The notes beneath the pieces were generated by a model. It searched no databases. It was given only the letters and a program-made list of their open reading frames with translations, and was not told the DNA's origin. The translations under genes were made by a program, and so were the position numbers. A stretch of DNA of 64,000 bases. It comes from Rostratula benghalensis. Lineage: Eukaryota > Chordata > Aves > Charadriiformes > Rostratulidae. The number at the start of each line of letters is the position of its first letter. The first letter of the stretch is position 1. Of the stretch, positions 10,941 through 25,050 are shown in pieces. The stretch is taken from assembly GCA_013399305.1 (NCBI GenBank), contig VXAI01000013.1:7277132-7341131 (forward strand), written 5' to 3'.

Positions 10941-12360
10941 TATCCTGTGATCTTGTCCAACAGGAAAATGAAGATGTTTAAAGCTGAGGACATAAGGACG
11001 GGGATCCCCCACCTCATTCATAGCTGCACTGAACCTGTTTTCCTTTTTCAAGGGGTACTGGTCTAGCAGCCCTTCAGCCTCACAAGCACTCTTCATTCTT
11101 TGACTCATTTTGATCAGAGGTGAGTCTGTGTCTGTCCAACAGAGATTCATGAGGTCTTGAAAGTTGTTGCCTGGCAGGCCGGAGCTCCAGCAGGGATTCA
11201 AATTGGCTTTGGGAAAGGTTCATTTAAGGAAATTTATGGAGGCCTTGCTAAGCTGCTTTTGTTCTTCTAATACTGGGTTTGTATGAAGAGTGAAGCTATT
11301 TGGTTAATGATTGCCACTGTCGTTGTTCTGTGAGAAAGCAAAAATCCCAGGTGATCCTAAATCTGATCTCACCAAACTAAACCCTTGCATGATCCAAAAT
11401 CTGACCTCCCAGAGACCAGGTAAATGCTGGTTGATGATGAGGATATTTCCAAGCAAGGAGAGGGATCAGGTGGCTCCTCCCTGAGTTTAGGGAAAACCGG
11501 AGGCTTCCCAGCTGTGCCAGACCAAACAGGGTCAGGAACTCTTCTTTAACTTGTTGAAAAAACAGCTCAGGACACATCCTCTGCCATAAACAGAAGGCAT
11601 CCTCCCCTGTAGGAATACCCATAGCTGTGCCCGTGTGTTGTCTGGAGAGGGATAGCAGGCACAGGCCAAAGCCAGAACAGGGATTGTGTGAACAGTCAGA
11701 GAGTACAAGCCTAAGTCGCGCTCCTGAGCCCCACAGCTGCCATGTCCAGTTTTAGCTGGAGGGGACAGGATTTGTCCTGTCTTTTGTGACCTGTTGTAGC
11801 TCTACAGCAATCCTAGCCTATTTGCCCCTGTAATGGAAAGCAGTGCATAATTCTAATTATAATGCACTCGAGTGAATAAAATCCAGCTGACACCACTTAG
11901 TTATATTGTTTCTGAAGTGCTAGCAAGACTAAAAAACTAGTAAAAATTATTTGTAACACTAGCAGACATGTTTATGAACGCAGAGGGGGAACAGATTTGC
12001 TGAGTATGGAGGTGTTGTCATATTTTAGAGCACAGGTTCTCATGTAGAGTCCATATCCAGTAAATTTAGCACCAACAATATTGTCCATCATCAGCTCAGC
12101 AAGTGCTGTATGAGTGAGATCAGTACAGGCTATTTTTCTAAAGAGGCAATCTTTAATGCAGTGTTGGGTGAAAAAAACACTTTTTTTTAAGTTCTTCTCA
12201 GAACAGGACAATGTTTCTTATTTACAAATAAGACTGCCGGTCACTGCTTTAATCTACAACTTTCATTCATTATGGATAGGCCAGAGCATTTGGCCATGGA
12301 TCTCTCAGTCTGGGGATCCATTAATCTGTGGTGAGCTGAAAGGTGATTTATCTGTGGCAT
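10941..12360. other. Unique DNA, no gene identified
   Basis: No gene is recognised. A 17-base word (ctccagcagggattcaa, about 11185-11201) recurs on the same strand near 58999-59015 with a nearby shared cctggcag. This hints at an unnamed low-copy repeat. The minus-strand 111-codon frame at 10866-11201 starts in that word and shows no family resemblance. Confidence 0.45.
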
Positions 12361-14110
12361 AAAAGAGTCTCCTGAGCTCCCGGAGAGTGACAGTGCTACC
12401 ACTGATTTCCTTGGAGTTATTCCCCCACAGTTATTTCCCCACAGTTGTCCACAGTCAAGCCTGCACAGCTCCAGCCAGCAGTGTAATCTCCAGCCACAAG
12501 GCTGTAATGTTCCATTACAATCCAGCTGAAAATTGGTTGTGTGTTTGAGGCAGAGAAATAAATCCCAAGCTCCATCTCAAACCACAGCAGCAGGAGCAGC
12601 AGCCTGCTTATCAAGGACACATATACAGAAGCTCACACCACAGGTATTTTGCACCATAAAATCCCAGACGACTGTTCCCTGTGCTGCTGTTGTTGTTGAG
12701 GACAAATGTCCCCTGGTGTCAGACATCCTCAGTGTCCTTGGGCTGCTATGGCCTCACTGCAGCGACACAGCCCCAGAGCAGCTGGTTCTGCCAACGCATC
12801 CCTTGAGGCTTTTTGAAGATTGGTAGGTCCCAAACTATTCCTTTCTTTTTTGCATTTAATGCATGAATGCCAAGCAGCCACCTTCTCAGCCACCCTAAAA
12901 TTCTTACCCCAGTTCTTGATGGAAAAAAAAAACAAAACCCTGTGCATGGGTTGCCCTAAATATACATATCCAAGAAGGATGGAGAAGATTTTCTTGCCCC
13001 AAAGTACACAGATTCAATTTTTATTCATTTTTTTGGCAATTTATGGCTATTTCAGTTAACCTTCCTGTCGCCTGCAACTGGAGCTGAAAGTACTGCCATG
13101 TCAATCTCAAAGCCTGGGTTACAGTCATTCATGCCAGAAGCTTCTTTTACTTGAAACGGGGACCAAGCCCTGCTCCACAATGCAGCAGTCAGTTGTTTGG
13201 CGGGGTGTCAGCAGCAGCTGTTTATGTAACAGCTTAATTTGCAGCCACCTCCTGATTTTACTTCAGTTCTCCTGCAGCGCCTGAACTGTAATGAAAATAA
13301 TAGTGGATAGCTGCCATGGAAAGGTTTGCAACACAGAAGAACAGATTTAATCAATGGAAGGAAGGGTATATTTTTCATTTTCCATTAAGATAAATATGCC
13401 TTCAGCTCTGATTGTATGCAACAGTTTACCTGCAGCTCATAAAAACTACTTCCAGCCTGAGAATTAAAGATTGCCCTGCATTGTTACGGATCTGATTTTT
13501 CCTGAGGCTTAAGGCCAGAGTTCATGTTGACTCTCCCATGAGCTCTGACTGTTCAGCACCGCCTGAAAATCAGATCCTTCAATTACAACAAATCAGGGCA
13601 TTTGATTTAAGTAAACTCCAGTACTGATAACTGGGTGGCTGTACGCGGCTGCTCTCTTGTGGTCTAAAATTGTGTATCCCAGGAGAAGGCTGTGAAGCCA
13701 TCCAAGACAAGTTCACCTGGAGGAGAGTATTCACAAGGGGCAGATGGGCAGTCAACCTCTTTGGCAAAGGATGCTGTATATGGGGCAACATTAGACTGTC
13801 AAACAGACACCAAAAGCCCCTTTTTCTGCAGACAGAAGGCAAGAGGAGCAGCAAGCCAAGCACTGGAGTGGAGGCTGTGCTGGGACTGCAGTCCCTCTCC
13901 CATTCTCCCTCCCAAAACAGCAGGCAGAGAGCAGAGTGCCCTGCAGTTAGAGAACAGGAGAAGGAAGGATGTGGACAATCCATCACCCCAAACAAGCAGC
14001 AGCAGCAGATGACGAGTCTTCTTAGAAGGTTTTCCAACAGCCAGATCTGCAAAACTTCCCCAGCACACTGTGCCCCAGGCCCAAGATGGGGCAGACACTG
14101 AAGCACAGCC
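12361..14110. other. GC-richer unique island, possibly regulatory
   Basis: This stretch is visibly richer in G and C than its flanks and is rich in CAG/CTG words (for example 12577-12603 and 13997-14010). It carries overlapping long open frames on both strands at 13579-14136, which is what GC-rich, stop-poor DNA gives by chance. CpG is not dense enough for a CpG island. The subregion 13170-13480 mixes E-box (cagctg) and AT-rich homeodomain-like words, so an enhancer is possible, but only conservation data could show it. Confidence 0.3.
12417..12454. repeat. Short imperfect tandem repeat, 14-bp unit
   Basis: Unit ttattcccccacag (12417-12430) is followed by ttatttccccacag (12431-12444, one mismatch) and a shortened third copy ttgtccacag (12445-12454). 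This is a small local slippage or duplication product with no assigned role. Confidence 0.7.
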
Positions 14111-17100
14111 TGATGCATAACCTCCCTTGTGCACATATTTGTGCAACTGCTGCAATGACTTCAATATCCAGTGTTTTGCAGAAAACGAATGTGATGGTTT
14201 TGCATAAATTAATAAACACATTTGGCTACTGAATTGCTTTGAGCTATGGAGGGTACAGTTAGTGGTACAGCCTGGAAGGAGGTAGACAGCAGGAGAGTGT
14301 ATTATCATTTTGTACCTTATGTTCTCAGAAAGATAAGTGAGATAAGGGAGGAGAAACAGAGCATGTGAAGCTCCTGAGTGGAGTTATAATAGGGACTAAA
14401 CAGCTTAGATAAATCTGTAGCAAAGAGGTAAGGCTGTAATGGACTGTTATATTATAGGTTGTGTTCTGCCTTTAAATAGGACCATTTATTTAAGGAAGGA
14501 CTATGAGATGTTAGGACTAAATACAAATGAGGGGGAAAACAGGGAATTTGTTACTAAGAGGAATAAGGTACACCCAAGTAGACTTTAGTTCTACACATTC
14601 AGCCAGCTGCAGGCTCCAAATAACCATAGAAAGGCTGTGGAACAACAAGCATTTGCAAAATGAAAAAGAGAGTCACCACAATCTCAGAGGAGAAAATCTA
14701 TATATATGAAATGGACTTCAGTTCAAATCTACATTTAATGAGTTTGTAAGCACCTGAGACTATTGGGCGGGAGATTGCAGGACAATGCAGAATATGTACA
14801 CTTGGAAGCCAGGAGAGGCAAGCAGTTAAAATTCCTCAAATGGTAAAATAAGTCTGGGAAACTCATAAGTCTTAGGATTGCAGTTTTTCTTCTTAAAGAG
14901 ATTTGGTTTCAGAATGTACTGTGTGCTACTGTAGGTTCATGAGTTCTCATCTATTCACCTTCCAGTTTCCCTGTTTCCTAACTCACAGCTAAGTCAGAAG
15001 AGAGAGAAAAAAATACATTGACTACCTGGACACATAGCAGCTTGTGCCCTCTACGTCGCGAGAGTAAGACATTAGAGCAAAAGAGAGTGCATCTGGGAAT
15101 CTAGGTTTCCATCTTGCTTTGGACCACTCATAGAGGAGCCAGCATTAGTCCCTGAAGTCTGTTGCTACGTGAGACTCCAAACACAAATTCCAAAAGTGGA
15201 GGGGAAGCAGGGCAGAAACCATGGCTTTGTGTCTCTCTAACTTACAGTATCACCCACAGGTCCTCTGCAGATGGTGCCCTTGAGTCTTGCTTTGCTCAGT
15301 TGGTGTCTGAGATTACAATTAATACACAAGACATACGTTAAATTATCTCAAGTACCTTGAGAAGGAATCAGAACCTTAAGTAACAAAACAGAAAACTAGC
15401 AAGGATGATGTATCTACTGCACTAAAATCCACATAAACTTAGACCTAGAAGCACCCTAGCTAAATGTCAGCATCAGTAGAGAATCCTCCCGAGTCCATAG
15501 GCTGGGGAGAGAAAGATATCTCTGATAACCATCAGCCACCTGAATTCTGACACACTGGTGTCTGCCCAGACCCTCGTGGGACTGGCCCACCGCAGGTTTG
15601 AACTAGTTTCTACATATGATTACCTTCAAGGAATGCTGAGCATTGCTAAATGTAAAGGCTTGGCACCAAGGTAACAGACACTTTCTTACCTACTTTATTC
15701 AGTGAAAAGAATAGTTTAAAAGCAGAAATCCAAAAGATTCATTAGCAATGACAAGAGCTGAAGACTTTTGAGCATACAGTAGTAGATCTGTCTCAGCAAG
15801 GTTTCAGTGGTTGACTGTGTGCTTCAGACCTTGCTCCTGACGGTGACTGGAATCACAGGAGCAAAAGCAGAAATTCTCAATAGAAGAAGAGAAGCAGTAT
15901 TTGCCATGGAAAGGAATAAAATAATTTTTAAGAGTGCAGCAGCAAGGTAACCCCATCGAGCCCATACATCCATCGTGTTAGCACACACATCATATTGTAG
16001 CCTCCTCAAAAGATACTACTGTTTAAAAAAAATATCAGAATGGTGACATATGTAAGTAAAGTGGTTTTATTCCATTTTACATACACGAAAATGTAAAAAT
16101 ATTTTAATGTTGAGCCTGAAAGAAGAAGAAACTCTTGGGTTTCAAATGTAGACTCATTACTGAACAGATGCATTACAATAATAAAAAGCTTTCACTGCAT
16201 CAAAAGTACACAAAAGCTCTCAATTATTGTAGAGTAACATATTGGACTCCCTCCTCTCCAAAAAGCAACTGTCAGCAGAAAAGAAAACCCAGAGAGAAAG
16301 CCAGCTACTTCTTCCCAAAACTAGATTACTTCCACTTCATGGATTTGCCAAAAGGACCCTGGGCTTTTTCAATTAGCAAAGATGATAAGTTTCATTGTAG
16401 ACAAGAATGAACACATCTAATTATTGAATCAGTTACACAGATGAGCATGGTTTGCAGAAAATGCTAATTTGACTAATGCCTTTTCGCATATCAATATCTC
16501 TGCCATATGGTGAGGGTTGAAGATGAATTGTTTTTCCTGTTTTTTTAACAAAAGAGACATGGTTGAACTATGACATCAAATTATGATGACACTTAAGTAG
16601 CACAGTGAAAATAGTGTAAAGTCATCTGCCTGTGTTGCCTGCAATGACAATTTCCTTCATCTCAAAAATACATAGCTGGTATCACATTTGGAGCAGAAAG
16701 AACAATTATGCCCAGAGGTACAAACTTATGCTGAAATGATTTAACCAAACATCTTTAAAGACTATTCTGAAATTGCAAAGAATTCTACAAAAGCAGATGC
16801 CAGTATATTTGCCATGATGAAACCCACATGGATACAGCACACCACTTAAATGCAATCTGAGATATAAACTTTGATGTTTCATAACTGCCTCCGTACTCAA
16901 AAATCAAGCTTATTTTAACACAAATCATGACTTGCTTAATTTTATACCCATATGTTTAAATAACAGAGACTGACAAACACCACAAAATGTTAAAAATGTT
17001 TTTATGAAATTACAGGGATATAATGAGAGTACTCAGAGATGTTAACTTTAGTTGCAGGAGACTGCTTCATTCCTTCAATTTCAGAAAGAATTTTATGAGA

Positions 17101-19734
17101 CCACAGAAATAATTAAGGGGTGGGATAGGGGGCGGGGGAGGGGAGGGGATGTGTGTGCCCATTTGCCCAATAAATCCTCATTAGAAATATAGATAAACCT
17201 AGAAAAGTCAGATTTAAAAGACTCAAGATTTAAATTATGGGGGAAAACAAGACCTTTAAAAAGACTGGGGAGAGGCAGGTAAAATCAGCCACAGAAAAGC
17301 CAAGAATGTCAGACCGAAAATTGTTTTGGCAACAATACTTGAACATTGTACAGGAAGTACGATTTCCAAGGAAAGGATCATGGGAAAGACAATGCAATTC
17401 TTCTGTATTGAAGATGTACTCATCTGCTGTCTATGAACGATATGGAAAAACACACACAAAAAAAATACAAAAAGCCCAAAACATCTTTACATCTCTTTTC
17501 ATCTGTCCTTAACTGGAAAATAGCCAGTAATTTAATTAAGCACTTTTAATGGAAGACAAATGTGATAGATTCAATCTACAAAAGGATCAAATTATCTCAA
17601 GGCTACACCATGACACAAGGTCACCAAAAGACATCAGAGAGCCTGATAGCTCTTTGACATGAGTAGCAGTTCACAACATCACTTAGCTTGCTTATTGTAG
17701 GAAGGAAGGAATGCAGTCCTAGAAAAAGGACTCATCCTGCACAGAGTATGCCAGATGCCATTGATGCAGGTCTCAGTAGATGCATAAGGAACAGTGTGAG
17801 ATGTATTTGTGTGACCACCAGTGCCTTTTTTGCAGACATTTGAATACAGACAATTACAGGCTCCATTTTAATTTATCAAAATACAAAATATTTATCTTTT
17901 TACAGTGAACGTGATGAAAAAAATCTTGTAGGAAGTAGTTTTCATATAACTTGTTCTTCTCTATAACTAAAACCAGCTTTTCTGCCAGGCTGTTCACTGA
18001 TACATATGACATGTTTTTATATAGTGGTATTCTTATATAATATCACCGAACACTTCAAGGGAAGGCTTTTCACTTCAGAGATTTGTCCATTTTACTCCAG
18101 CATGTGAATGACAGAGAAAGAAAGAAAAAGCACAGTCCAGTGCACATCATTGCTATTCACACTGTTTTTAAGAAATGCTAAAAATGAGCTGAATGAAGGT
18201 GGGCAAAATAGTAGGCCAGATTTACTTTGCCTTTGTATTTCATAGAACAGTTATTCTGCTGGAAATCCATTATTACACTTTCATTGGCCAAAATATGTCC
18301 ATATCCAGTTTCTCAAAAATTATTCTTAATTGCTGTGTTAGAGCAAACACATACAATTGTTTAAAGTGGAAATGTCATCTACTATGGGTAAAACTCACCA
18401 CAAGCTTTGGAACAAACTTGGATGTATCCCAAGAATTATTTCCTTCCTACAGCTAGGATGCAGGCTGAATTTTGATTGAGCAGGCAGCTTTGTTCAATAT
18501 CTAAACTTATTTTAATTATTCATGTATTTTAAATCAACACAGACTTTAACAAGAAGTATTCCATGAAAACTACCACAGGCTGAATAACTTCTGCACAAAT
18601 TAAAGACTCAGTTGGCCAAAGAAGACCTGTTACAGCTGCCTCCTGCATGGAAGAACTGCCCAACATATTACACTTTCAGAGAGCTGTCCTGTCTTTCTTT
18701 TAGCCAAGATGGCACATTTTGCTCCAAAACTAATCAATAAAACAACCTCGTAGAGGTACTACAGCTGCCCTCTACCTAACATTTCAAAGGACATGAGGCA
18801 TTTCAGTGAGAATCTTTTACGTATGTCCACATGACAGAAATACAGGAAAAGAAAACTGTACGGGAGTTTGCTTTTCTCATCTGTAAAGTAATTGCTTCCC
18901 ATGGGGACACCCCATAACATGAACAAGTTTGAGATAAGAGTGGGGGGAAGAGGCTAGAAACAGATTTGCATCAGTGCTTTACACTAGTTGAGCTTTACCC
19001 TTTCATTCAGCTAAAGCAGTTAGAAAGACTATACAAACCCTGCCATGTGAGGTGGAATTGCAGCAAAATAAAGTCATATTTCTGTAAGGGGAATAAATCC
19101 TGTAACAAACACTGACTCAGCTGGTTCTTGATATTTTCAATTTAATGATGTACCTTTCACATCTATTTGACAGAGGTGAATTGTAAGAAGACAAGTAGAT
19201 ATATTAGAAAATGAAGAGCTAACACCAGAACCAATTCACTCCTGACAGCCTTCAAAGCCTCTAAACATGATGTCGATAGGAAAACTTTGCTTTGGTACCA
19301 TCTATCATGTACTCTTAACCACTGTAATCTTCCCTGTGTATCAACTGTTCTATTAATTATTTACTCTTGGACATATAAATCCTTCTTAGCACTGCAGTAA
19401 TAGTGTTTCTGACATGATTTAGAATTCACTTATACTGTTTATAAAACTCTAGCTGATATTTTAAAACATCTGTTGCACATCTGGGAGAAGAACATACTTC
19501 AGCACACACAGTTTAGTAGAATGGATGTACCAAGAAACAATAAATCTGTTTTATTTCTTATTAGATGGTGAAAGATCCAGTGCTCTGGATGGGTACATAC
19601 AAACCTTATTTGCTCTATGGACATTTTCCAAATACAAAATACTGTCATCATTATAACTGTATCTTTTAACGTTACATGGAGATATTCCTTCACCAAAGTG
19701 GTCGTTTAGATGTACAAACCATGACCAAACTGAC
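14111..19734. other. Unique AT-rich DNA, no gene identified
   Basis: About 5.6 kb with only short chance frames. The one structured element seen is the G-quadruplex motif at 17117-17148. No splice-bounded coding segment or RNA gene was recognised. Confidence 0.5.
17117..17148 (+). other. Strong G-quadruplex motif
   Basis: Within 32 bases there are six G runs of 4, 3, 5, 5, 4 and 4, separated by loops of 1-3 bases. This more than satisfies the usual four-run G3+ quadruplex rule. It is followed by a gtgtgtg stretch and lies in otherwise AT-rich DNA. A folded structure is inferred from the pattern only. Confidence 0.8.
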
Positions 19735-19882
19735 TGTTCCATCCCTGGAAATGTTTAAGGCCAGGCTGGCTGGGGCTTTGAGCAACCTGGTCTAACAGGA
19801 GGTGTCCCTGGCCATGGCATAGGGGCTGGAACTTGGTGATCTTTAAGGTCCCTTCCATCTGTAACCATTCTATGATTCTATG
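19735..19882 (+). mobile_element. CR1 LINE 3' tail fragment
   Basis: A short plus-strand CR1 3' end. Landmarks are 'tccatccctggaaatgttta', 'ggccaggctggctgggg', 'gtgtccctggccatggcat', 'tggaacttggtgatctttaa', 'ggtcccttcc' and finally two ATTCTATG-type octamers ending at 19882. The wording differs from the copies at 4.5, 54 and 60 kb, so it belongs to a different CR1 subfamily. Only the last coding codons and 3' UTR remain. Confidence 0.92.
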
Positions 19883-22800
19883 TAAGGACGCTATGCTAAA
19901 AACTTCAATTTTGAAACTTCAATTAATACATGTCTGAGCTGGTTCATTTTAAAACATATATAATATTTTTTTAAACTTAAATACCCTCTTAACCTCCACG
20001 ACCATCAGAAATTCAGTCACAAGCTCAGAATTCAGCAAAGATCAAGCATTTCCACAGGAAACATAATTCTCAAGCACTAAATAAATATCAAAAATAAATA
20101 AAACAAAAATTTTTGGTACCTAGAGACTGATGCTTGTGGGTTCCTCTGATAGTCATTTTTCATGCAAGACAGAAAATCAGACAGATATAACATGACTTTG
20201 GAATTTTATATTCATTAGTGACTACAAACTGCTGGAACCTCTGACAGCAATCATCAGTAGTTTTTACGGGTGCCCTGGCAGCATTCATAAGGACCATTTC
20301 TGTCCATTCTTCAATGAATAGAAGAGAATGATACAATCTAAACATTATTTACAAACTTCTGAGTAAACTCCAGTTTACTGGAGGCTGTGGTCTTGCTTTC
20401 AAACAAATATTAGAACACATGAGTTCAGATTGGGCAAATGTTTTCAGAAATAACGTGATGGATTTTTCCCTAGCAAATGCTTACAAAATCTAGCAAAACT
20501 TATTTGCACACAACCAAATAATACTCACTCTTCTTTATTCATTACTCGCTCTTAGTAACCAGGATATTAATCATCCATTCTTTACTTAAAAAGCTTCAGG
20601 TGTTCAACTGAGACAATACTGCATGACCTCAGTGCTCAATCCCAATGTGAATAGTAACAGGGCTGCTACCAATGGGAAATTTGAGGAGCAATCCATGGGA
20701 GGGATGACTTTTATCCAATGTATCCAGACCATCATCAAAAATCATGGCCAACTTCATCCTTACTTGGAGGGCAGAGGGGTAGGCAGGCTGGACATCCACC
20801 TAACCATGGTCAGATGGAGTGATGCAAAAGAAAGTGCTATGCCACCTAGTGCTAAGGCCTCTCCAGCTCCTATCACTTTATATCTGTTCCTTGTACCAAA
20901 TTAATCTACAAACTGGTGGAAAATCTTCACAGACGTAGAGCAGTCTTGAGGTGGTTATCTTCCATTGAATGCAAATGACAGCTTGAGGTCTTACACTTTT
21001 TTGTACTTTACCAGATATTATTAAAAATACTTTTAATTGAAGTATTATGCAAGGAGAATAAAGTTATTTCTACTTTTTGGTGTTAACAGTTCATGCCCTG
21101 ATTTCTGTCCCTTCAAGTTGCATTAATAGTCCTTTTCCCCTTTAATTTGACTTGCTCTTTAGATTTAGAATTATTCCTCTAAGAATTATAATGACTTTGG
21201 GCACACAAAAAGAATATATTTAGGACTAAAGTTTACATTTCATTTAGTACTTCCAGGCTCCTGGACATTTAAACCTAATTGTAAGAGTATTCCTATGGCC
21301 AAATCAGCTTCTTATTTGTATAATTCATCCATCTTTTTTTGCATTACAAGTGAAGAGCTGTAGGTTACATAGGATCTGCAAAATATAATTTAATTATGCA
21401 AAATTTAATCAAGAAATTATGTTTTCTGATAGCTTGAAGTAATTCCTAAAAATCTCATTAAAATCTCTTTAATTAGTGCTGGCAAAATTGCTCAAGCATC
21501 AAAAGAGATCATATTCTCCACCTCTAGTAGAAATGATAAAATCATTTTGCAATTTATACGCACTATCACTTCTGGGGGAAAATATGACTGTCTAGTATTT
21601 TCTAAAGAAAATGGTCAAAAATTCCCAAGAAAAAATGTGCACTGAGTTGTACTGTACATGGCAAGAATAAAGAAATTGTGCTTATTCCAGCAAAAACAGA
21701 GTTTCGAGATGTCAAATGCTGTGCCGGTCAGCAATGTTATCTGGAATATACACTTATCTATAGTCAGTCGGGTGAGGCAAGGTGCTCCATGCTGTCTGAC
21801 GGTGTATTCCTGTTTATTCATTATGCAATACTATTTGAAAGTTGTATCTGATCACCATGAGAAACGGAGGGAATGGCTGCCTAAATCTCATCCATCCTAG
21901 TGACAGTCAGAAAAATATGAGGGGAGAATCCAGGTGGATTCTCAAAAAGAATCACAAAAGCTTTTTGTGTCTCTGTGGCAGCAAAACCTGCAAAGGTATA
22001 CCCATTCTTGGAAACTGGCATTCCCTAGTGACACGCACACAGAAAAAGGCCTGAACGTTTGCAGTGCAATAGTTGTGTCCTCACAGCCTGTCCTCAGACG
22101 TGCCACAGAGTAAACAGGTTACTCAACGTTTTGCATCTCACTCTGCAGCCTTCTGCCAGCTCCATGCTCCCTGCCCACCACAGCATGCTCCACAGAAAGG
22201 GTTGCAGCTGCCACAGCCTCCAGCCACTTCTCTGAACATCTTTCTAAATCATGGCGCAGCCTTCTGCTTTCATAGCTGACAAGGAATCAAGTGAAGCCCA
22301 TCACCTGAGCCAGGATCTCAGGAACATCCTCTCCCTCTGCCAGGAGAAACAGTGCAATTCTACAGTGGCACGTGCAGGGCTGGCGAGGGGTGTGCAGTGG
22401 GAAGACAAGAGGGAACGGGCAGAGTGGGAAATAAGGGAAGAAGAAGAAGAAATGGGAATGGAGTTAGGGTATCAGACAGTCAAAACAGAAATAGGGCCAC
22501 TGAGAGTCAAACACCATGGCCCTGGGGTTTTAAGGTAGGAGTGAGGGGCCACAAAGATTCCCCAGAACTGAGGAGGTATGAAGAGGAGGGAATCTCTAAA
22601 GGAGGGAGACAAGGGGAGGCACCCATTGGAAAGGTACAGGAGAAATGCATGCTGAAGCTGCCCTTGATAACTTCAGTGAGCTCAGCTAACAGAAGCCATG
22701 AACTGTGCAGGTTGCTGGCTTTTAATACAAATAACTTTTGGGCCAAAAAGATTTATTTGGCCATTATAAGAGATAGTGAGAAGGATCCACAGTTTTCAAG

Positions 22801-23824
22801 TTAATCCCAGTGTACCATTCCTGGTCTGAGCTGTTCCACTTCTTTCCATGCAGCATCTCAGAAAAATACCAACCACCGCTCAGCAGCTCTCGGTCTCAGT
22901 GCAATGGTATTAACGCCAGACCCATTCTGCTGCTTCTCCTTCTTCTGCCTAATGGAAACTGATCTGAAGCGTTAGAATAGGCACTGTGTACCAACAGATC
23001 TCTGACTCCCAAAGCAAAAGAGCTATCTTCTTCAGTGGGAGCACTTCAGTACCACCAGTCATGGAAAAAGACATGTGCCTGTGCTACATAGCTGGAAATC
23101 AAGATTGCAGCATCGGTAAACAGATGCAGACAGATAAACATGCAAGCCCATAGCCAAACTCAAAGTAAATCTGGAGTTTTCTCCAAATCCCATGATGTAC
23201 TGTCTGACCCACATTGCATTCAACATTTCCTCAGCCTAGAAGTAAAAGTGCAGACAAAACTCTGAGGGCACAGAGCTAAAAAGAAAAGAAAAAATCAAGG
23301 TCTGGTTGATTCCAGCTTCCCTATAGCTCCTTCAGTAATCCAAAAAATGTGAGTCTTCTCTTTGAATTTACTTTCCCTGCTGTGCTGGAAAGAAAACTTA
23401 CCCCTCCCCAAGTAACAAAATGTTTTCTAGCAGCCTCATTTTCTTTCCTTTTTATGCCTTGTTGACAACCTATGCATCAGTTCTGCCTCCTTTAGCTCAG
23501 CAAGTTTAGTCTTGATTTTGAGTACCTCTATGAGCTATTAGTACATTTCTCACATCAATGGCATCTTTCCTATTAATGTTTGAAAGGTCTCTGATGCATA
23601 GAAAAGTTGGGGGCTTGAAATAGAGGTTTGAAGGTCATTTGTATAATTGAAATCTGATGCTTTCAGAATTAGCAGACATTCAAACCACAAGACACTCACA
23701 ATAAATTATGCTGGTTTTTATTAGGCATGAGTGCAGGTGTGTTGAGGGAATCCAACAGTGGCTCCCTTTTTGGCCTCATGCTGGAATTCTTACTGACTGG
23801 CTGTTGTTATCGTTTTTACTATTA

Positions 23825-23856
23825 TAAATAATGCTAATAATGGTAATAATAATATT
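23825..23856. repeat. Imperfect AAT-type microsatellite
   Basis: Interrupted aataat/taataa words in about 32 bases. Likely a decayed trinucleotide microsatellite. Confidence 0.6.
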
Positions 23857-25031
23857 TTCTAGAGCTAAGTAGAGCTCTCAATTAGTAGATCCCAAAATAC
23901 TTTCCAGGAGCCATTAACTCCTCAGTCAGTGATCAAAACAAATGGGATTAACTAAAGAGCCATTTACTTTTCAACGTGTATCACTGTGTGATACCACAGG
24001 ACTGACAATGGCCTTTATCTGTGTACATGACCATAATTACTTATGGTTGTTGTCTAAAGTGCTGCTATACACTAAAAATTTTAAAATCTCAAATACTTTT
24101 AAATAAGCTGCCTGCCAGAAGAGTGAGAAAGAAGATCAGCAGATGAATTCTTTAAAGGCACAATTTAATCAGTAAAATATTTCATTCAGTTTTTCATTTC
24201 TTGGATTTTTTTTTTCTCCCACCTTGCAAATGGAAAATGTCCATGAGTATCAAACTACTTTCTTCTCACATGTTCTCTTTAAAAGGTTCAGCATATAATT
24301 AGCCAATGTCTGGTGCAAGGGCAGTGGGAGCTCTGGATTTGGGCATCTATGCTGTGTTAATACAGAGCATCAAGGAAGGCATCAATGACAGCTGCTTCCA
24401 CAGGGAGCCAGCCCAGCTCAGCAGATATATAGCTTGATTCCCCCTAATATGCTCTGCCGTAGAAAGTAATCAGGTAAAGTTACAAGGCCAACTGAATGCA
24501 GGTACATGGCTCTGAAGCTAGTGAGAACTTTTATTTTTATGTGAGTTAGGATGTTAAGCTATTGAAACAGTTTTGAAAGCCTTACCTTTTGCTCCTTTGA
24601 TTATGGATATGAGCAGGGGATAAGGGCCATGAGAATGAGTTAGAAGACTTTCCTTTATATATATGCACTGTAAAATTATCTACTGGAAGCATGTTGCCAA
24701 GCGGAATAGTAAGTTAAGTATTGCATTAAAATATACAGGATTACTCCTAGTCTCTTCATTTCTCTTTTATAGTCAAGCAAAAATTTTTCTTTATTATATT
24801 ATGGTCACATATCATAAGCAGTAATTACATTTTTAATTAACGGTTTGAAAAGTTAATTATACATTACTGTATTCAGAGCAGAGTAGTATAGCTGAAGAAC
24901 CACGCTGTTATGTGACTCATGTATTTCATACTATAAAAACACATACTGAATATAGGGCTTATAAAATTTACCCTGGGAATAATGTTGTAAAAATTAATGC
25001 ACAGGCTGCTAGTCACTGCAAATGGGAAAAG

Positions 25032-25050
25032 AAAAAAAAAAAAAAAAAAA
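25032..25050. repeat. Poly(A) run, 19 bases
   Basis: An uninterrupted A run preceded by a G-A context and followed by gcttttacag. No LINE or processed-gene 3' end was recognised directly upstream. Confidence 0.85.

Noticed and set aside
13579..14136. 185-codon minus-strand frame and overlapping 143-, 106- and 169-codon frames
   Set aside because: Several overlapping frames on both strands in GC-richer, stop-poor DNA. No domain, no splice support.
22352..22804. 150-codon plus-strand frame
   Set aside because: Purine-biased DNA gives Glu/Arg/Gly-rich chance frames. No motif and no splice-site support.
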